DNA from: Pseudorhodobacter sp. MZDSW-24AT
Lineage (GTDB): Bacteria > Pseudomonadota > Alphaproteobacteria > Rhodobacterales > Rhodobacteraceae
Assembly: GCF_002794355.1 (NCBI RefSeq)
Contig: NZ_PGOI01000002.1
Coordinates: forward strand, 62,001-126,000
Length of the DNA: 64,000 nucleotides
Direction: 5' to 3'
Position numbers and translations under genes: made by a program. The notes beneath the pieces were generated by a model. It was not told the DNA's origin, did no database searches, and saw nothing but the letters and a program-made list of their open reading frames with translations. Shown in pieces: positions 9,836 to 17,391 of this stretch. The stretch's first letter is position 1, and each line of letters begins with the position of its first letter.

Positions 9836-10008
9836 GCTGGCCCAGACGTCAGGCGCGTGGAATGCCAAATCGCACCGGTGCCTTTCTGGCCAAGTCTGCG
9901 CGGATGCGCTAAGCGGGGCCGAGGGTGGCGCGCGACAGACGCCCAAAGCGTTTTGAACCTGCGCAACCCAATGCTAGACTTTGACTGTTTGCTTGGATAG
10001 AAAGTCTG

Positions 10009-10022
10009 CGTTAGCGCTAACG
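10009..10022. promoter_or_regulatory. Perfect 14-bp palindrome upstream of zwf, LacI-type operator candidate
   Basis: CGTTAGCGCTAACG is a perfect palindrome with a central CG, the form bound by LacI-family repressors. It lies 26 bases before the zwf start and shortly after a TTGACT (9981-9986) that could serve as a -35 element, so a bound repressor would block transcription start. No regulator gene is adjacent; the link to zwf control is inference. Confidence 0.5.
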
Positions 10023-10048
10023 GCGCGTGCAGGAGCGAGGGTTTCCAA

Positions 10049-11497
10049 ATGGTATCGCGTGTCATTCCGGTCGATGAGTTCGATCTTGTGATTTTTGGCG
10101 GCACAGGCGACCTTGCGCGCCGCAAGATTTTGCCGGGTCTCTACCGCCGCTTTCTGGCGGGGCAGATGACGGCCGAAAGCCGGATCATCGGGGCCGCGCG
10201 CGCGGAATTGAGCGATGAAGAATTTCGCAAACTGGTGGCCGAGGCGATTGAAGAATTTGTGCCGGAAGAGCGCCGCGACGCGTCCGTGATTGCCGAGTTC
10301 CTGACGCGCCTGCACTATGTGGCCATCGATGCCAAGGGCGAGGGCGGCTGGAGCACGCTGAAGGGCATGATGCGCGACGGCGTGGTGCGGGCATTCTACT
10401 TCTCGGTCGCCCCGGCTTTGTTCGGCGACATCGCGCTGCGCCTGAAATCACATGGCGTGGCCGATGAGGCGGCGCGCATCGTGGTGGAAAAGCCGTTTGG
10501 CCGCGATCTGAAGACCGCAAAGGCATTGAACGCGACGCTGGCACAGCATTTCGCCGAAACCCAAATCTACCGGATCGACCATTATCTGGGCAAGGAGACC
10601 GTGCAGAATCTGATGGCGGTGCGCTTTGCCAACATTCTGTTCGAGCCGCTGTGGAAGGCGGAATATGTGGATCATGTGCAGATCACCGTGGCGGAAACCG
10701 TAAGCGTCGATGGGCGTGGGGCGTATTACGACAAGTCGGGTGCGATGCGGGATATGGTGCAGAACCATATGATGCAGCTGTTGTGCTTGATTGCGATGGA
10801 GCCGCCTTATCACTTCGACCCCGATGCGGTGCGCGATGAGAAACTCAAGGTGATCCGGGCGCTGGACCCTGTGGCGCAGCAGGATATCGTGCGTGGCCAG
10901 TATCTGGCCGGGGGCGGGCAGGGCGGCTATCTTGAGCATTGCGAAGACCCGTCAAGCACGACGGAAAGCTATATCGCAATGAAGGTGCATGTGTCGAATT
11001 GGCGCTGGAAGGGCACACCTTTCTATCTGCGCACCGGCAAACGGCTGCGGGCGCGGGCCAGCGAGATTGCGATCACCTTCCGGGAGCCGCCGCATTCGAT
11101 CTTTGATGATGCCAAGGGCTGGCGCGAGAATGTGCTTGTGATCCGCTTGCAGCCGGATGAAGGCATGAACCTGATGGTGATGATCAAGGAGCCGGGTCCC
11201 GGCGGGATGCGCTTGATGCAGGTGCCGCTGGACATGAGCTTTGCCGATGCGATTTCGCATGGTGAAGATGTGCCCGATGCTTATGAGCGGCTGATCATGG
11301 ATGTGATCCGTGGCAACCAGACCCTGTTCATGCGCGGCGATGAGGTCGAGGCTGCCTGGGCCTGGACGGATCCGATCATCGAAGGCTGGACCGCACGCGG
11401 CAACAAACCGCAAGGCTATGACGCCGGGTCTTCGGGTCCAGAGGATGCGCTGATGCTGATGCACCGCGATGGCCGGCGCTGGCGGGAGATACGCTGA
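10049..11497 (+). CDS. zwf: Glucose-6-phosphate 1-dehydrogenase
   Basis: Oxidises glucose-6-phosphate to 6-phosphogluconolactone with NAD(P)+, first step of the pentose phosphate and Entner-Doudoroff routes. The 482 residues include the coenzyme fingerprint FGGTGDLARRK and the active-site signature RIDHYLGKE. Length is normal. ATG follows a purine-rich stretch (GGAGCGAGGG). The stop and the pgl start share bases at 11497, and pgi follows, giving a zwf-pgl-pgi operon that is common in this family. A palindromic operator candidate lies just upstream. Confidence 0.96.
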   Translation: MVSRVIPVDEFDLVIFGGTGDLARRKILPGLYRRFLAGQMTAESRIIGAARAELSDEEFRKLVAEAIEEFVPEERRDASVIAEFLTRLHYVAIDAKGEGGWSTLKGMMRDGVVRAFYFSVAPALFGDIALRLKSHGVADEAARIVVEKPFGRDLKTAKALNATLAQHFAETQIYRIDHYLGKETVQNLMAVRFANILFEPLWKAEYVDHVQITVAETVSVDGRGAYYDKSGAMRDMVQNHMMQLLCLIAMEPPYHFDPDAVRDEKLKVIRALDPVAQQDIVRGQYLAGGGQGGYLEHCEDPSSTTESYIAMKVHVSNWRWKGTPFYLRTGKRLRARASEIAITFREPPHSIFDDAKGWRENVLVIRLQPDEGMNLMVMIKEPGPGGMRLMQVPLDMSFADAISHGEDVPDAYERLIMDVIRGNQTLFMRGDEVEAAWAWTDPIIEGWTARGNKPQGYDAGSSGPEDALMLMHRDGRRWREIR

Positions 11498-12168
11498 TGG
11501 AATTCATTGCTTATCCGGATGCAGAATTGATGTATCTGGCCTTGGCCAAACAGATGGCCAGCGAATTGGGGTCTTTCCTGCGGCGCGACGGGCGGGCAAG
11601 CCTGTGTGTGCCGGGGGGCACGACGCCCGGTCCCGTGTTCGACACGCTGTCTGGCCTTGATCTTGACTGGGGCAATGTGGCGGTCTTTCTGAACGATGAG
11701 CGTTGGGTGCCCGAAAGCAGCCCGCGGTCGAACACACGGCTGCTGCGGGAGCGTCTGTTGCGCGGTCCTGCGGGGGCGGCACAGTTGGTGCCGCTGTATG
11801 CGCCTGCCGAGCAGCCGGAAGAAATGCTCAATGCGCTGTCTTCGGGGATCGCGCCGCATTTGCCGATTTCGGTCCTGCTTCTGGGGATGGGTGCGGATAT
11901 GCACACGGCCAGCCTGTTTCCGGGGGCAGACCGTTTGACAGAGGCCTTGGCACCCGAGGCGCCGATCCTGATGGCTTTGCGCGCCGAAGCGGCGGGGGAG
12001 CCGCGCATCACACTGTCGGCTCCGGCGCTGAAGACCGCGTTCCACACGCATATCCTGATCAAAGGCCCGGAAAAGCGCGCCGCGCTGGAGCGGGCACAAA
12101 GCCTTTCCGTCACCGAAGCGCCGGTGCGCGCGGTGCTGGATGTTGCAACCGTTCATTGGACAGAATGA
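11497..12168 (+). CDS. pgl: 6-phosphogluconolactonase
   Basis: Hydrolyses 6-phosphogluconolactone to 6-phosphogluconate in the cytoplasm. The 223-residue protein shows the NagB/RpiA-like lactonase motifs: [23 protein letters not shown] and [14 protein letters not shown], the last one slightly unusual in having Met where Gly is common (GDGH). The start overlaps the zwf stop, and its TGA is one base away from the pgi ATG, so the three genes are translated in a coupled way. Confidence 0.93.
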   Translation: MEFIAYPDAELMYLALAKQMASELGSFLRRDGRASLCVPGGTTPGPVFDTLSGLDLDWGNVAVFLNDERWVPESSPRSNTRLLRERLLRGPAGAAQLVPLYAPAEQPEEMLNALSSGIAPHLPISVLLLGMGADMHTASLFPGADRLTEALAPEAPILMALRAEAAGEPRITLSAPALKTAFHTHILIKGPEKRAALERAQSLSVTEAPVRAVLDVATVHWTE

Positions 12169-12169
12169 C

Positions 12170-13771
12170 ATGAGCCAAAGCTGGGACGCCCTGAAAGACC
12201 ACCAAGCCGCTGTTGATGGGCGGTCGATCCTTGATCTGTTTGCCGACGGACGTCGCGCGGAGGAGTTCAGCGCTTCGGTTGACGGCATGATTTTTGACTA
12301 TGCCAAGACAAACATTGATCGCCGTGGTCGCGCGCTTTTGGTGGAGCTTGCCACCCGCGCCGGTGTGGCCGAAAAGCGTGATGCGATGTTTGCAGGCGCG
12401 AAGATCAATGAGACCGAGGGCCGTGCCGTGCTGCATACGGCCTTGCGCAACATGGACACATCTTTGGTGGTGGACGGGCAGGATGTGGCGGGCCCGCTGC
12501 GTGACACTTATGCGCGGATGCGGCGGTTTGCCGAGGACGTTCGGACAGGGCGGTTCACTGGGCAAGGCGGCAAGATCACCGATGTTGTAAACATCGGCAT
12601 TGGCGGGTCCGATCTTGGGCCTGCGATGGCCGTGCTGGCGCTTGCCCCGTTCCACGATGGACCGCGCTGTCATTTCATTTCGAACGTTGATGGCGCGCAT
12701 GCGGCGGACATTCTGCGCGGGCTGAACCCGGAAACCACGCTGGTCATCGTGGCCTCGAAGACCTTCACCACCATTGAGACGATGACCAATGCCGAAACGG
12801 TCCGGGCATGGATGGCGCGGGCGGTGGCAGAGCCTGCAACGCAATTTGCAGCCGTGTCCACCGCGGCCGACAAGACGGCCGCCTTTGGGATTGCCAGCGA
12901 ACGCGTCTTTGGTTTCGAAGATTGGGTGGGGGGGCGCTACTCGATGTGGGGCCCGATCGGTCTGTCGCTGATGCTGGCAGTGGGACCGGATGATTTTGCC
13001 GAATTTTTGCGGGGCGGCGCGTCGATGGATGCGCATTTCCGGACGGCACCGTTTGCAGAGAACCTGCCGGTGCTGCTGGCGCTGGTGGGGATCTGGCACA
13101 ATCAGTTTTGCGGTTATGCCACGCGTGCGGTGCTGCCTTATGACCAGAGGCTGAGCCGTCTGCCGGCCTATTTGCAGCAGCTGGAGATGGAGTCGAATGG
13201 CAAACGGGTGGCGATGGATGGGAGCGATCTGCCCTATCACTCGGGTCCCGTGGTCTGGGGCGAGCCCGGCACCAATGGCCAGCACGCCTTTTATCAGCTG
13301 ATCCATCAAGGCACGCGGGTGGTGCCTTGTGAGTTTCTGGTTGCCAAACGCGGGCACGAGCCAGATTTGGCGCATCAGCATCTGCTGTTGGTGGCAAATT
13401 GTCTGGCACAGTCGGAAGCCTTGCTCCGGGGCCGTTCCCTCGCGCAGGCGACCGAGATCATGGCGAAGAAAGGCCTGACGGGCGCGGAACTGGAACGGCA
13501 GGCGCGCCACCGCGTCTTCCCGGGCAACCGTCCAAGCACCACCTTGGCCTATGAACAGCTGACCCCTTTCGTGCTGGGTCAGATCATTGCGCTGTATGAA
13601 CACCGCGTGTTTGTCGAAGGGGCCATCCTTGGCCTGAACTCCTATGACCAATGGGGCGTGGAGTTGGGCAAGGAGCTGGCTTTGGCCCTGCAACCTGTGT
13701 TGGAGGGTAAGGCAGGCACCGAGGGCAAGGATGGGTCGACTGCACAGCTGGCGGCATGGTTTCGCAGCTGA
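12170..13771 (+). CDS. pgi: Glucose-6-phosphate isomerase
   Basis: Interconverts glucose-6-phosphate and fructose-6-phosphate. The 533 residues contain the classical signatures: [43 protein letters not shown], and the C-terminal [21 protein letters not shown]. The frame is open from 12140, but ATG at 12170, immediately after the pgl stop, begins the expected [11 protein letters not shown]. Third gene of the zwf-pgl-pgi operon, followed by a hairpin terminator. Confidence 0.96.
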   Translation: MSQSWDALKDHQAAVDGRSILDLFADGRRAEEFSASVDGMIFDYAKTNIDRRGRALLVELATRAGVAEKRDAMFAGAKINETEGRAVLHTALRNMDTSLVVDGQDVAGPLRDTYARMRRFAEDVRTGRFTGQGGKITDVVNIGIGGSDLGPAMAVLALAPFHDGPRCHFISNVDGAHAADILRGLNPETTLVIVASKTFTTIETMTNAETVRAWMARAVAEPATQFAAVSTAADKTAAFGIASERVFGFEDWVGGRYSMWGPIGLSLMLAVGPDDFAEFLRGGASMDAHFRTAPFAENLPVLLALVGIWHNQFCGYATRAVLPYDQRLSRLPAYLQQLEMESNGKRVAMDGSDLPYHSGPVVWGEPGTNGQHAFYQLIHQGTRVVPCEFLVAKRGHEPDLAHQHLLLVANCLAQSEALLRGRSLAQATEIMAKKGLTGAELERQARHRVFPGNRPSTTLAYEQLTPFVLGQIIALYEHRVFVEGAILGLNSYDQWGVELGKELALALQPVLEGKAGTEGKDGSTAQLAAWFRS

Positions 13772-13782
13772 GACAGGGGGGC

Positions 13783-13809
13783 GCACCGGGCGAAGTCCCC
13801 GCCCGGTGC
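13783..13809. terminator. Hairpin between convergent pgi and ridA
   Basis: GCACCGGGC and GCCCGGTGC form a perfect 9-bp stem 11 bases after the pgi stop and 10 bases before the ridA stop. The flanks lack a clean T-run on the plus strand, but position and stem strength fit a shared terminator for the two convergent genes. Confidence 0.6.
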
Positions 13810-13819
13810 AAAAGCGCGT

Positions 13820-14173
13820 TTACTTGAGCGCGGCGGTCACGATGATTTCGACGCGGTAGGCCTGCGTGGCCAGCTTTGCCTCGCCGGTCGCGCGTGCAGG
13901 CGTGTGCCCTTGTGGCACCCAAGCATCCCAGACCGCGTTCATCTCGGCAAAATCCGCCATATCGGCCAACCAGATCTGGGCCGACAGGATGCGCGTCTTG
14001 TCGGTGCCTGCTTCTGCCAGAAGCCGGTCCACCTCGGCCAAGCAGGCGCGTGTCTGATCGGCGACCGAGGCACCCGGATTGCCGACCTGCCCGGCCAACC
14101 AGATGATGCCATTGTAGCAGACGGCCTCGCTCATGCGCGCGCCCGTGCCGATGCGGGTGATGTCGTCGTTCAT
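13820..14173 (-). CDS. RidA family protein
   Basis: Member of the RidA/YjgF family, which hydrolyses reactive enamine/imine intermediates from PLP enzymes. The protein has 117 residues, somewhat shorter than canonical RidA. It shows VCYNGIIWLAGQVG, AEVDRLLAEAGTDKTRILSAQIWLADMADFAEMNAVWDAWV and the end segment ARATGEAKLATQAYRVEIIVTAAL. The catalytic-type arginine usually found near the C-terminus (in PARxxV) appears as PARATGEA. The gene is convergent with pgi and lies downstream of a small secreted-protein frame. Confidence 0.9.
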   Translation of the reverse strand: MNDDITRIGTGARMSEAVCYNGIIWLAGQVGNPGASVADQTRACLAEVDRLLAEAGTDKTRILSAQIWLADMADFAEMNAVWDAWVPQGHTPARATGEAKLATQAYRVEIIVTAALK

Positions 14174-14177
14174 GGAT

Positions 14178-14540
14178 AACTCCGCTAGTGAAATTGCCCT
14201 GCTTGCCTAGCGGCGGGGCGCTCCAAAGGGAAGGGGGCTCGTCCAGTCGCCGGCGGGTAAAGCGGTCATCCGAAACGGGCGAGAACCAAGACAGTGTGCC
14301 ATCCGGATTGACGGAGAGGGAGAGCGGGTCATTGTCTTCAAAGGACAAAACGAAGCCGCTCCTTGCTTGCACCACGTCGCTGATGGTCAGATGCTCGGCG
14401 CCGTTGGTGAAATGCTCGCCCGTAAAGCGGAATTCAGGCAGGTCACAATTCCAGCGCCCGGCGAAGGCTAAGGGTGCCGCAGGAAACCCTTCGTGCGTCA
14501 ACGCGAAAAGCGCCAGACAGGCGGCCATCGCCAAGCGCAT
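14178..14540 (-). CDS. Small predicted secreted protein, 3' end unclear
   Basis: Begins with a convincing signal peptide (MRLAMAACLALFALTHEGFPAAPLAFA), then RWNCDLPEFRFTGEHFTNGAEHLTI, a compact beta-rich looking domain of about 80 residues. No function recognised. The oddity is the 3' end: this reading frame has no stop before the ridA start at 14173 and stays open, antisense-free, through ridA to 13584. Both other frames stop at 14170-14215. Either the last bases carry a frameshift or the protein continues across ridA; the end given here is only the boundary of likely coding sequence. Confidence 0.5.
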
Positions 14541-14564
14541 CAGCTGTCCGGGACTGTGAGGGAT

Positions 14565-14638
14565 TGGAGCGGGTGAAGGGAATCGAACCCTCGTATTCAG
14601 CTTGGGAAGCTGCTGCTCTACCATTGAGCTACACCCGC
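14565..14638 (-). tRNA. tRNA-Gly, anticodon CCC
   Basis: A 74-base cloverleaf read on the minus strand. The acceptor begins GCGGGTG and pairs with CACCCGC before TCCA, so CCA is encoded. The D-arm contains TAGCTCAATGGTAGAGC, the anticodon loop is TTCCCAA giving CCC, and the T-loop is GGTTCGATTCC. The top pair of the anticodon stem (positions 27-43) appears to be G-A. It lies 24 bases upstream of the small secreted-protein gene on the same strand. Confidence 0.93.
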
Positions 14639-14747
14639 AACGCCGTATCACCTATGCCAGAGGCGCGGCTTCGTCAAGCGGCAACACGGGGTGGCGAGTG
14701 GTGGTTTGGCGCTGGCTTTCGCGCAGGTGGGGCAGGACTGTCTTGCA

Positions 14748-15299
14748 TCAGGCATCATCGGGGAAGAAGCCGCATGCCGATTGCCACGCTGCATCTCTCC
14801 TGATGTCACCCGGCGCGTCGGCGACCCCGTGGAGGGCACCGCCCCAAACCATGCCAAGCCACTGCGCCGTGCGTTGCAGTTGCGCTTCGGACAAAGCGGG
14901 CACAGTTGGGTCTGGATCGGCGCGTGCGGTAATCAACCATATGCGTTTGCCGCGCATCCAAAGCGGGAAATCGAGATCGGGCTGGTCCAGCAATCCAGAC
15001 CAATGATCAAGAAAAAGCTTTGCCGGGGCGGGCAGGCTGTACCAATAGATCGGTGCCACAAAACAGATATCACTGGCCTGCCGCAGCGCAGACACAAGAT
15101 CGGCCATGAGAGGGCTGAGCGGTGGTGGATCTTCAGGCCGCGGATCGCCAAAGGCAGGCAGAGCGGCGGCGCCAAGATCAAGCCAATCACAGCGGCAGGT
15201 GAGGGTGTCCGCCGCATGACGCGCCAAAAGCTCGGTGTTTCCACCTTTCCGCGCGGAGGACAGAAGAAACAGAAAAGAACGGGCAGGGGCAGGGCGCAT
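14748..15299 (-). CDS. NADPH-dependent FMN reductase-like flavoprotein
   Basis: Flavodoxin-fold protein of 183 residues. The N-terminus FLFLLSSARKGGNTELLARHAADTL is the FMN phosphate-binding loop of the NADPH-dependent FMN reductase/quinone reductase group, and ICFVAPIYWYSLPAPAKLFLDHWSGLL is the second flavin-contacting region. The frame is open upstream to 15434, through a terminator hairpin, so the ATG at 15299 is preferred although no clear ribosome binding site precedes it. The physiological substrate is unknown. Confidence 0.82.
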   Translation of the reverse strand: MRPAPARSFLFLLSSARKGGNTELLARHAADTLTCRCDWLDLGAAALPAFGDPRPEDPPPLSPLMADLVSALRQASDICFVAPIYWYSLPAPAKLFLDHWSGLLDQPDLDFPLWMRGKRIWLITARADPDPTVPALSEAQLQRTAQWLGMVWGGALHGVADAPGDIRRDAAWQSACGFFPDDA

Positions 15300-15326
15300 G
15301 GCAGGACACAACCATGCGTCTTGGCA

Positions 15327-15364
15327 AAAGAAAAGCCCCCGGATGCCTTCTGGCATCCGGGGGC
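15327..15364 (-). terminator. Rho-independent terminator of the fasciclin gene
   Basis: On the minus strand GCCCCCGGATGCC and its exact complement form a 13-bp stem with a four-base loop (15335-15364), followed by TTTTCTTTT. It lies about 110 bases past the fasciclin stop and ends only 36 bases before the start of the flavoprotein gene on the same strand. Confidence 0.9.
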
Positions 15365-15471
15365 CGGCTGCAACGCCCCTGTCGCGAGCGAGGGACAACA
15401 CAATCAGGACAAGGGCGCTGCACTCAAAGGGCAAGGCGGAGTGACACGCCGCCCCTCAAGTCCTACCGATC

Positions 15472-16014
15472 TTACATGGCGGGCAGGAGCACGGTGTCGA
15501 TGACATGGATCACGCCATTCGACTGCTTGACGTCGGCGATGGTGACGGTTGCCACATTGCCTTGTCCGTCAGTGATCTTGACAGCGTCGCCGTCCAACGC
15601 CGCGGTGAACTCGCAGCCGCCGACGGTGCCAATCTTGTGCATGCCGCCGCCGTCGCCAATCATTTTGACGATGTCACCTGACATCGCATTGGCAGCCACA
15701 ACGTGGCAGGTCAGGATCTTGGTCAGTTGATCCTTGTTTTCAGGCAAGAGGAGCGTGTCGACGGTGCCTGCCGGAAGTTTGGCAAAGGCGTCATTGGTGG
15801 GTGCAAAGACGGTGAACGGGCCTTCGCCCGAGAGGGTTTCAACCAGACCCGCCGCTTGGACCGCCGCGACGAGCGTGGTGTGATCGGCGGAATTCACGGC
15901 ATTTTCCACGATGTTCTTGTCTTCGAACATGGCAGCGCCGCCCACCATCGGGTTCTCGGCGAAGGCGGCCACGGTGGACAGAGCAAGGATCGAAGCGGCA
16001 AGCATCAGTTTCAT
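15472..16014 (-). CDS. Secreted fasciclin-domain protein
   Basis: A 180-residue protein with a Sec signal peptide (MKLMLAASILALSTVAAFA) and one fasciclin (FAS1) domain, a fold linked to cell adhesion. FAS1 hallmarks are visible: GPFTVFAPTNDAFAKLP in the first half and VIHVIDTVLLP at the end. GGGAGA stands just before the ATG at 16014. Upstream lie the anti-sigma and sigma genes on the same strand, separated by a hairpin, and a possible ECF-type promoter; the gene may be the main target of that sigma factor, as in mycobacterial SigK/MPT70-83. Confidence 0.9.
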   Translation of the reverse strand: MKLMLAASILALSTVAAFAENPMVGGAAMFEDKNIVENAVNSADHTTLVAAVQAAGLVETLSGEGPFTVFAPTNDAFAKLPAGTVDTLLLPENKDQLTKILTCHVVAANAMSGDIVKMIGDGGGMHKIGTVGGCEFTAALDGDAVKITDGQGNVATVTIADVKQSNGVIHVIDTVLLPAM

Positions 16015-16065
16015 CAGACATCTCCCAAAAAAGCCGAGGCAGGATCGTCCTGCCTTCATCTGGAG

Positions 16066-16092
16066 TTACGAGGGCCTTGGGAGGTGAGTTTC
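16066..16092 (-). promoter_or_regulatory. Possible ECF-type promoter of the fasciclin gene
   Basis: Reading the minus strand, GAAAC (16088-16092) and CGTAA (16066-16070) are 17 bases apart, close to the AAC/CGT pattern used by ECF sigma factors. They lie 52 bases before the fasciclin start. A weaker, similar pair (GCAAC, then CGTCT 18 bases later) precedes the sigma gene itself. In the leader, 16038-16054 forms a 7-bp hairpin followed by a T-run. Confidence 0.35.
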
Positions 16093-16109
16093 AGATCTGC
16101 CAAAATTTT

Positions 16110-16139
16110 GCGCCCGATCACGGCGGTGTGATCGGGCGC
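16110..16139 (-). terminator. Hairpin after the anti-sigma gene
   Basis: GCGCCCGATCAC and its exact complement form a 12-bp stem with a six-base loop, beginning six bases beyond the anti-sigma stop. On the minus strand it is followed by AAAATTTT, so termination could be partial. It separates the sigma/anti-sigma pair from the fasciclin gene. Confidence 0.75.
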
Positions 16140-16144
16140 GGATC

Positions 16145-16792
16145 TTAGAGTTCGGCGGTGAGAATGACCGGACCGGTCGGCGCGCCGGTGGGTGAACCAC
16201 CTGCGGGCTCGACAGAAACGGCCAGCACCCAACCCGCAGGCGGGCGTGGATATTCAACCTCGAGCGGATCGCTGCCCAGAAGACCCAGCGAGACGGGCGC
16301 TGCTCCCGGCGCAATCACCCACAGTTCGTGTGTCTGACCCTCTGGCGCGGCAGTGCCCGCAAGTCGGGTGACCGACAGCGAAGTGCCATCGTGCCGCGCT
16401 TCATAGACAAGTGTCGCGCCTTCGCTTTCAAGGCTGGCAATGACCGATCCGGGCGCCGATTGCGGCATGAGGAGGAACACACCGATTGCCACGACAGAAG
16501 CGGTGATCGCCCCGGCGAGCCACAGCCGCCACCCCCGGCGCAAAGCCGCCGCTTTTGGAAACAGGCGCGATTCGATGCGCGGCAACAGATCCGGAGGCAC
16601 CGGGACACTGGCATAGGCTTCATTCAAGGGTGCAAAATGCGCGACCCAAAGCGAAACGCGCTCTGCGAAGGCCGCATCGGTCTTCATCCGCGCCTCTGCC
16701 GCCAAACGTTCAGCAAGGGGCAATACGCCAAGCACATATTCTGCCGCGAGCAGATCGTCCTGTTCCAAGGGGGACAAGTCAGTGTCGGTCAT
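16145..16792 (-). CDS. Anti-sigma factor, RskA-type
   Basis: Membrane-bound anti-sigma factor of 215 residues. The N-terminal cytoplasmic domain (LAAEYVLGVLPLAERLAAEARMKTDAAFAERVSLW) is the sigma-binding part, one membrane helix lies at about residues 89-108 (WLAGAITASVVAIGVFLLMP), and the periplasmic domain has the anti-sigma-K pattern GQTHELWVIAPGAAPVSLG. No zinc-binding HxxxCxxC is present, as expected for the RskA type. The start overlaps the sigma gene stop (ATGA), indicating coupled translation. Confidence 0.88.
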   Translation of the reverse strand: MTDTDLSPLEQDDLLAAEYVLGVLPLAERLAAEARMKTDAAFAERVSLWVAHFAPLNEAYASVPVPPDLLPRIESRLFPKAAALRRGWRLWLAGAITASVVAIGVFLLMPQSAPGSVIASLESEGATLVYEARHDGTSLSVTRLAGTAAPEGQTHELWVIAPGAAPVSLGLLGSDPLEVEYPRPPAGWVLAVSVEPAGGSPTGAPTGPVILTAEL

Positions 16793-17340
16793 TGTTCCAG
16801 ACACTCCTTGAGCTTGAGCAAGCTGCGGCGAAGCCAAGTGCGCATGGTGTTCAAGGGAATGCTGTGCCGCACAGCGAGTGCCTCGTAGGACAGGCCGTCG
16901 AGATAGGCGCCACGGACAGCGGCGGCGCGTGCGGGCTCCAGCGTATCGAAGCAGTCCGATACACGCCGCGCTTCGCCTTTGGCGATCAACCGGGTTTCGG
17001 CGCGGGGCGCCGTGTCGGGGATCAGCGCGGCGGCGTCATCGTCATTCTGTTCGGGTTTGCGCGCGCGCAAGCGGTCGATCGCGTGGTTGCGTGTCAGCGC
17101 CACCAGCCAGGTCATGCCCACTCCGCGCGACGGATCAAACCGTCCCGCGCGCAGCCACACCCGTGTGAAAACCTCTTGCAACGCATCCTCCGCCTCAGAC
17201 CTTGTGCCAAGGATACGCAGAAGAACACCCATAAGTTTCGGTCCGGCCTCATGATAGAGGGAGCGGAAGGCAGCCCGGTCCTGCTGGGCGATGCGCTCCA
17301 GCAACAGGCAGGTCTCGGTTCGGGGCGCAGCAGCATTCAT
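16789..17340 (-). CDS. ECF RNA polymerase sigma factor (SigK-like)
   Basis: Extracytoplasmic-function sigma factor of 183 residues. Region 2 contains DRAAFRSLYHEAGPKLMGVLLRIL and DALQEVFTRVWLRAGRFDPSRG, followed by WLVALTRNHAIDRLRARK. Region 4 holds LSYEALAVRHSIPLNTMRTWLRRSLLKLKECL, a helix-turn-helix for the -35 element. The ATG at 17340 begins MNAAAPRTET; an in-frame start upstream is less likely. Cotranscribed with its anti-sigma factor, with a fasciclin gene next downstream. Confidence 0.92.
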   Translation of the reverse strand: MNAAAPRTETCLLLERIAQQDRAAFRSLYHEAGPKLMGVLLRILGTRSEAEDALQEVFTRVWLRAGRFDPSRGVGMTWLVALTRNHAIDRLRARKPEQNDDDAAALIPDTAPRAETRLIAKGEARRVSDCFDTLEPARAAAVRGAYLDGLSYEALAVRHSIPLNTMRTWLRRSLLKLKECLEQ

Positions 17341-17391
17341 GCGCCAGACGCTATCACGCAAAAGCGGCGTTGCCAGCCCCAAAACAGGGGC

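Noticed and set aside
12110-13786. 558-residue open frame on the minus strand
   Set aside because: Antisense to pgi, with shadow-type composition.
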